NCBI GenBank assembly: GCA_902795905.1
Contig: CADBMY010000231.1
Location: forward strand, 1 to 14,948
DNA from: an uncultured Erysipelotrichaceae bacterium
Lineage (GTDB): Bacteria; Bacillota_I; Bacilli_A; Erysipelotrichales; Erysipelotrichaceae
Length of the DNA stretch: 14,948 bases
Direction: 5' to 3'
The notes under the pieces were generated by a model. That model saw only the letters and a list, made by a program, of their open reading frames with translations. It did not search any database and was not told the DNA's origin. This document shows positions 12,561 to 14,948 of this stretch, one piece after another (position 1 is the stretch's first letter; each line of letters begins with the position of its first letter). Made by a program: the position numbers and the translations under genes.

Positions 12561-13952
12561 ATGAGTATACAGACACTGAAAGAAAAGTATTTCGGACCGA
12601 AGGAATTCTATGAGAATACGGCGAGGATCGCTGTGCCTCTGGCCCTGCAGTCAATGCTGCAGAGCACGATGAGTACCATCGATACGCTGATGGTATCCTG
12701 GATCGGCATGGTCAGTGCCGTTGGTACGGCAGCCCAGATCGATGTTCTCTCAGGCATGGTCTCCTACGGCTTCATGGGCGGTATCGGCATGTTTTCGGCA
12801 CAGTTTTACGGAGCCGGAGACCGGTATAACCTGAAGCGGTGCATGGGCTTTGGCTTACTGCTGATGATGAGCAACGGTCTGCTCTGGTTTATCATTGCCT
12901 CACTGTTCGGCAGACAGATCCTGCACTTTTACATGAGTGATCCCGCGGTCGTGGAAGCCGGCATGCGCTATCTGCATATTGCCAAGTATCATCTGCTTTT
13001 GAATCCGCTTGGTTTCTGCTTCAGCAGTATGTACAGGAATACGCACCAGCCCCGCCTGGCCTTGCGTATTTCGATATTCTCTTCCCTGATGAATGTATTC
13101 CTGAATGCCTGCCTGATCTGGGGCTTTGGTCCGTTCCCGGCCATGGGCGTGGAAGGTGCTGCTTTGGCAACAGTCCTCTCCGGTGCTTTCTCAGCGCTGA
13201 TCCTGATCACGCATGCGGTGCGTACAAAACAGCCGTTTGTCGGCAGTTTTAAAGAGATGTTCGGCAGTCTGGACCTGGATTTTGTGAGACCGATCTTCTC
13301 CAAGATGTGGCCGCTGATCGTCAATGAAACGATCTTCGGTTTCGGACAGACATTGTTTGTCAGAGCTTTCGGCAGACTCGGTAAGACACAGATGGATGCG
13401 TATTACGTAGGCAACCAGATCTTCAATCTGTTTACGTTTATTATTTACGGTTACGGGAATGCCGTACAGATCCTGCTCGGTACGACTCTGGGTGAAGGGA
13501 AGATCGAACAGGCAAAGCAGGAGTGCCGGTATCACCTCGGCTCCGGCGGTGTGATTTCCGCAGTACTTGTTATCCTGCTCGTTGTTCTGGCGCATCCCCT
13601 GGTTTGGATCTTTAAGGTTACCGATCCCGTATCGGCATCCCTGGCAGTAAAGATCATCTACGTCTTTGCGGTCAAGGTATCCATGCGTATGTTTAATTTC
13701 ATCATCTTCTGTGTACTGCGTTCCGGCGGTGATGCCAAGGTCATCCAGTATCTCGATGCCGGTATTGAGTGGGCTGTGGGACTGACTTCTGCATTCTTCT
13801 GTGTGAATGTTCTGCATATGCAGAATATCGCTCTGGTTCTGTTGGTTACACAGCTGGAACAGCTGGTCAGACTGATCTTTGGCATGCAGAGAGTCAGAAA
13901 GAACTACTGGGCGAAAGATCTGACCACGCTTGTGCAGCAGGGAGGAAGCTGA
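12561..13952 (+). CDS. MATE family efflux transporter
   Basis: This 463-residue inner-membrane protein has twelve predicted helices in two halves of six, the layout of the MATE family of Na+- or H+-driven drug/metabolite antiporters. Family marks are the opening IAVPLALQSMLQSTMSTIDTL with MVSWIGMVSAVGTAAQ, PAMGVEGAALATVLSGAFSAL at the end of the first half, and YYVGNQIFNLFTFIIYGYGNA in the second half. The DinF/NorM-like subgroup is likely, but the exported substrate cannot be told. The start has no ribosome site, and no nearer in-frame ATG has one. The following NusG-domain-II gene begins one base after the stop, so they are probably one transcript. The gene is intact. Confidence 0.93.
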   Translation: MSIQTLKEKYFGPKEFYENTARIAVPLALQSMLQSTMSTIDTLMVSWIGMVSAVGTAAQIDVLSGMVSYGFMGGIGMFSAQFYGAGDRYNLKRCMGFGLLLMMSNGLLWFIIASLFGRQILHFYMSDPAVVEAGMRYLHIAKYHLLLNPLGFCFSSMYRNTHQPRLALRISIFSSLMNVFLNACLIWGFGPFPAMGVEGAALATVLSGAFSALILITHAVRTKQPFVGSFKEMFGSLDLDFVRPIFSKMWPLIVNETIFGFGQTLFVRAFGRLGKTQMDAYYVGNQIFNLFTFIIYGYGNAVQILLGTTLGEGKIEQAKQECRYHLGSGGVISAVLVILLVVLAHPLVWIFKVTDPVSASLAVKIIYVFAVKVSMRMFNFIIFCVLRSGGDAKVIQYLDAGIEWAVGLTSAFFCVNVLHMQNIALVLLVTQLEQLVRLIFGMQRVRKNYWAKDLTTLVQQGGS

Positions 13953-13953
13953 G

Positions 13954-14304
13954 ATGAAGAAGAAAGAGATCATCATTGTTGCGGTTCTGGCGCTGATTGC
14001 ACTTCTCGCTCTGGCCGTCATGCATATCATGCAGAATCAGGCAGAGGGGGAGATGGTAGCGGTAGTGCACCGTGATCAGGTCGTGCTGCGCTTTGATCCG
14101 CAGAAGAATAAGACATATCACGTGGATGGTAATTACGGCGGTCTTGAGATCGAAGTAAAAGACGGCAGCTGGCATGTGATCAACGAGCAGTGTCCGAATC
14201 ATATCTGTGCACAGATGGGCTGGATGACCCTTGAGGATATCTATCCGATCCAGTGTATACCCAACGATGTAACGATCATGCCGGAAGCGTGGCTGGAGGA
14301 CTGA
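13954..14304 (+). CDS. NusG domain II-containing membrane-anchored protein
   Basis: The product has 116 residues: a short basic start (MKKKE), one membrane helix (about 6-26) and an exported domain of the NusG_II type (PF07009). The conserved block NEQCPNHICAQMGW (77-90), with the CxxxxC pair C80 and C85, and IQCIPN with C101 mark the family. It is not the transcription factor NusG. Relatives are usually encoded beside Gx-type membrane proteins, as here, and such a pair resembles EetA/EetB of flavin-based extracellular electron transfer. The ATG at 13954 has GGGAGG about 8-9 nt upstream. An in-frame ATG at 13930 lies within the MATE gene and lacks such a site. It is separated by 1 nt from the MATE gene and overlaps the next gene by one base. 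Confidence 0.9.
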   Translation: MKKKEIIIVAVLALIALLALAVMHIMQNQAEGEMVAVVHRDQVVLRFDPQKNKTYHVDGNYGGLEIEVKDGSWHVINEQCPNHICAQMGWMTLEDIYPIQCIPNDVTIMPEAWLED

Positions 14305-14813
14305 TGGGAATTGAAAAGACCAGACATTTTACATATCTGACTTTACTGTCGGCAGCGGCGATCCTTTTAAACCTGGCTGAATCGATCTATATCGGTCCGA
14401 TCTTTGGCGTTGTCAGGATCGGTCTTGCGAATATCGTTGCCCTGATGACGATCAAACTGCTGGGCAGAAAAGAGATGGTCATCGTCAATGTCATGCGGGT
14501 AGTGATCGGCAATCTGCTCAGGGGACTGATCTTCGGCAGTACGTTCTGGATCAGCTCCGGCGGTGTGCTCCTTTCAAGCATTGCCCTGATCATCATGGAC
14601 AGCCTGGATTCTTCACTGTTATTTACTTCCGTTGTTTCGGCAATTGCCCATTCCGTAGGTCAGGTGATCATCGTCATGCTGTTCTACAGACAGCCGCTGA
14701 TCGTGACGATCCTGCCGTATTTACTTCTGGGAAGTATTCCTACAGGTATCCTGACCGGGTATATTGCACAGAGAGTGCTGAAGCATATCCGGCCTGTAAA
14801 ACTAAAAGTATAA
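14304..14813 (+). CDS. Gx transporter family membrane protein (heptaprenyl diphosphate synthase component I-like)
   Basis: This 169-residue membrane protein has about five helices and belongs to PF07456, called heptaprenyl diphosphate synthase component I or Gx transporter family. Typical segments are LNLAESIYIGPIFGVVRIGLANIVALM, NVMRVVIGNLLRG and LLGSIPTGILTGYIAQRVLK, which resemble ECF-type substrate-binding membrane subunits. The name about prenyl synthesis is historical and no component II gene is nearby. Its start overlaps the stop of the NusG-II gene (TGATG), indicating translational coupling and a joint function at the membrane. The frame is open upstream to 14253, but homology and coupling favour 14304. 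No clear terminator follows before the tRNA promoter. Confidence 0.9.
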   Translation: MGIEKTRHFTYLTLLSAAAILLNLAESIYIGPIFGVVRIGLANIVALMTIKLLGRKEMVIVNVMRVVIGNLLRGLIFGSTFWISSGGVLLSSIALIIMDSLDSSLLFTSVVSAIAHSVGQVIIVMLFYRQPLIVTILPYLLLGSIPTGILTGYIAQRVLKHIRPVKLKV

Positions 14814-14820
14814 AAAACTG

Positions 14821-14849
14821 TTGTACAAATTCTAACTCTGTGCTAATAT
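14821..14849 (+). promoter_or_regulatory. Promoter of the tRNA-Glu gene
   Basis: TTGTAC (14821-14826), 17 bp, then TAATAT (14844-14849) preceded by TGC, an extended -10. Transcription would begin near 14856, a few bases before the mature tRNA. Confidence 0.65.
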
Positions 14850-14862
14850 ACAAAAGCACTGT

Positions 14863-14939
14863 GGCGCGTTGGTGAAGCGGCTTAACACACCGCCCTTTCA
14901 CGGCGGCATTCACGGGTTCGAATCCCGTACGCGTCACCA
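14863..14939 (+). tRNA. tRNA-Glu (anticodon UUC), CCA encoded
   Basis: A full cloverleaf can be drawn. The acceptor stem is GGCGCGT with ACGCGTC, the D stem is GTG/CAC, and the anticodon stem CCGCC/GGCGG holds loop CTTTCAC with anticodon TTC at 14897-14899. The T arm is ACGGG-TTCGAAT-CCCGT. The discriminator is A, followed by an encoded CCA. The D loop has one extra base compared with common Glu tRNAs. It may lead a tRNA cluster beyond the window edge. Confidence 0.97.
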
Positions 14940-14948
14940 CTTGAAAAC

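Noticed and set aside
13191..14030. Minus-strand frame of 279 codons antisense to the MATE gene
   Set aside because: Its composition is typical of antisense translation of a membrane protein and it has no start signals. MATE is certain on the other strand.
14740..14940. Minus-strand open frame overlapping the tRNA
   Set aside because: It runs antisense through the tRNA and the Gx gene end. Such frames are a known artefact of antisense tRNA.
1..14948. CRISPR array, prophage or plasmid origin
   Set aside because: I saw no regularly spaced direct repeats, no cas, phage or replication genes, and no attachment-site duplication at the tRNA within the window.

Overview
The window (about 15 kb, mid-range GC) reads as a chromosomal segment of a Gram-positive, low-to-mid-GC bacterium of the phylum Bacillota. 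Strong AGGAGG-type ribosome sites, extended -10 promoters (TGn-TATAAT), U-tailed intrinsic terminators, an M29 aminopeptidase, a Gx-family membrane protein and a NusG-domain-II protein all fit. An Erysipelotrichia-like gut or oral lineage is my best guess, but this is inferred from the gene set and was not tested by any search.

Layout. (1) 1-225 (minus) is the promoter end of an insertion sequence cut by the window edge. It carries the first 39 codons of an IS1182-like transposase, a promoter, and a 19-bp inverted repeat that can fold over the transposase ribosome-binding site. (2) 374-3332 (minus) holds a bifunctional NAD(P)HX repair enzyme, a CPBP-type membrane protein with altered catalytic motifs, and a gamma-class carbonic anhydrase-like protein. 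(3) 3456-5164 (plus) holds a lysine/alanine-rich small protein of unknown function and an M29 metallo-aminopeptidase, each closed by a textbook terminator. (4) 5293-7536 (plus) is a tightly overlapping three-gene operon of a SAM methyltransferase, an L-2-amino-thiazoline-4-carboxylic acid hydrolase-family protein and an alpha/beta hydrolase. Its substrate is unknown, and it is the best candidate for an undescribed pathway here. (5) 7537-8046 (minus) is a small polytopic membrane protein whose stop codon abuts that of the convergent operon. (6) 8141-9520 (plus) is the magnesium transporter/channel mgtE. (7) 9650-12513 (plus) is a shikimate-pathway operon aroC-aroK-aroA with 11-nt overlaps between genes. 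It is preceded by a leader with its own promoter, alternative hairpins and a possible short uORF. (8) 12561-14813 (plus) is a MATE exporter followed by a NusG-domain-II protein and a Gx-family membrane protein, a pair reminiscent of the EetA/EetB proteins of flavin-based extracellular electron transfer. (9) A tRNA-Glu(UUC) gene with its own promoter closes the window.

How the genes work together. The aro genes perform three of the last steps to chorismate. The methyltransferase/hydrolase operon looks like a self-contained modification pathway for a small sulfur- or acyl-containing compound (inference). Two genes (7537-8046 and 12561-13952) lack a ribosome-binding site and have a -10 element placed so that transcription would begin at or next to the start codon, suggesting leaderless mRNAs.
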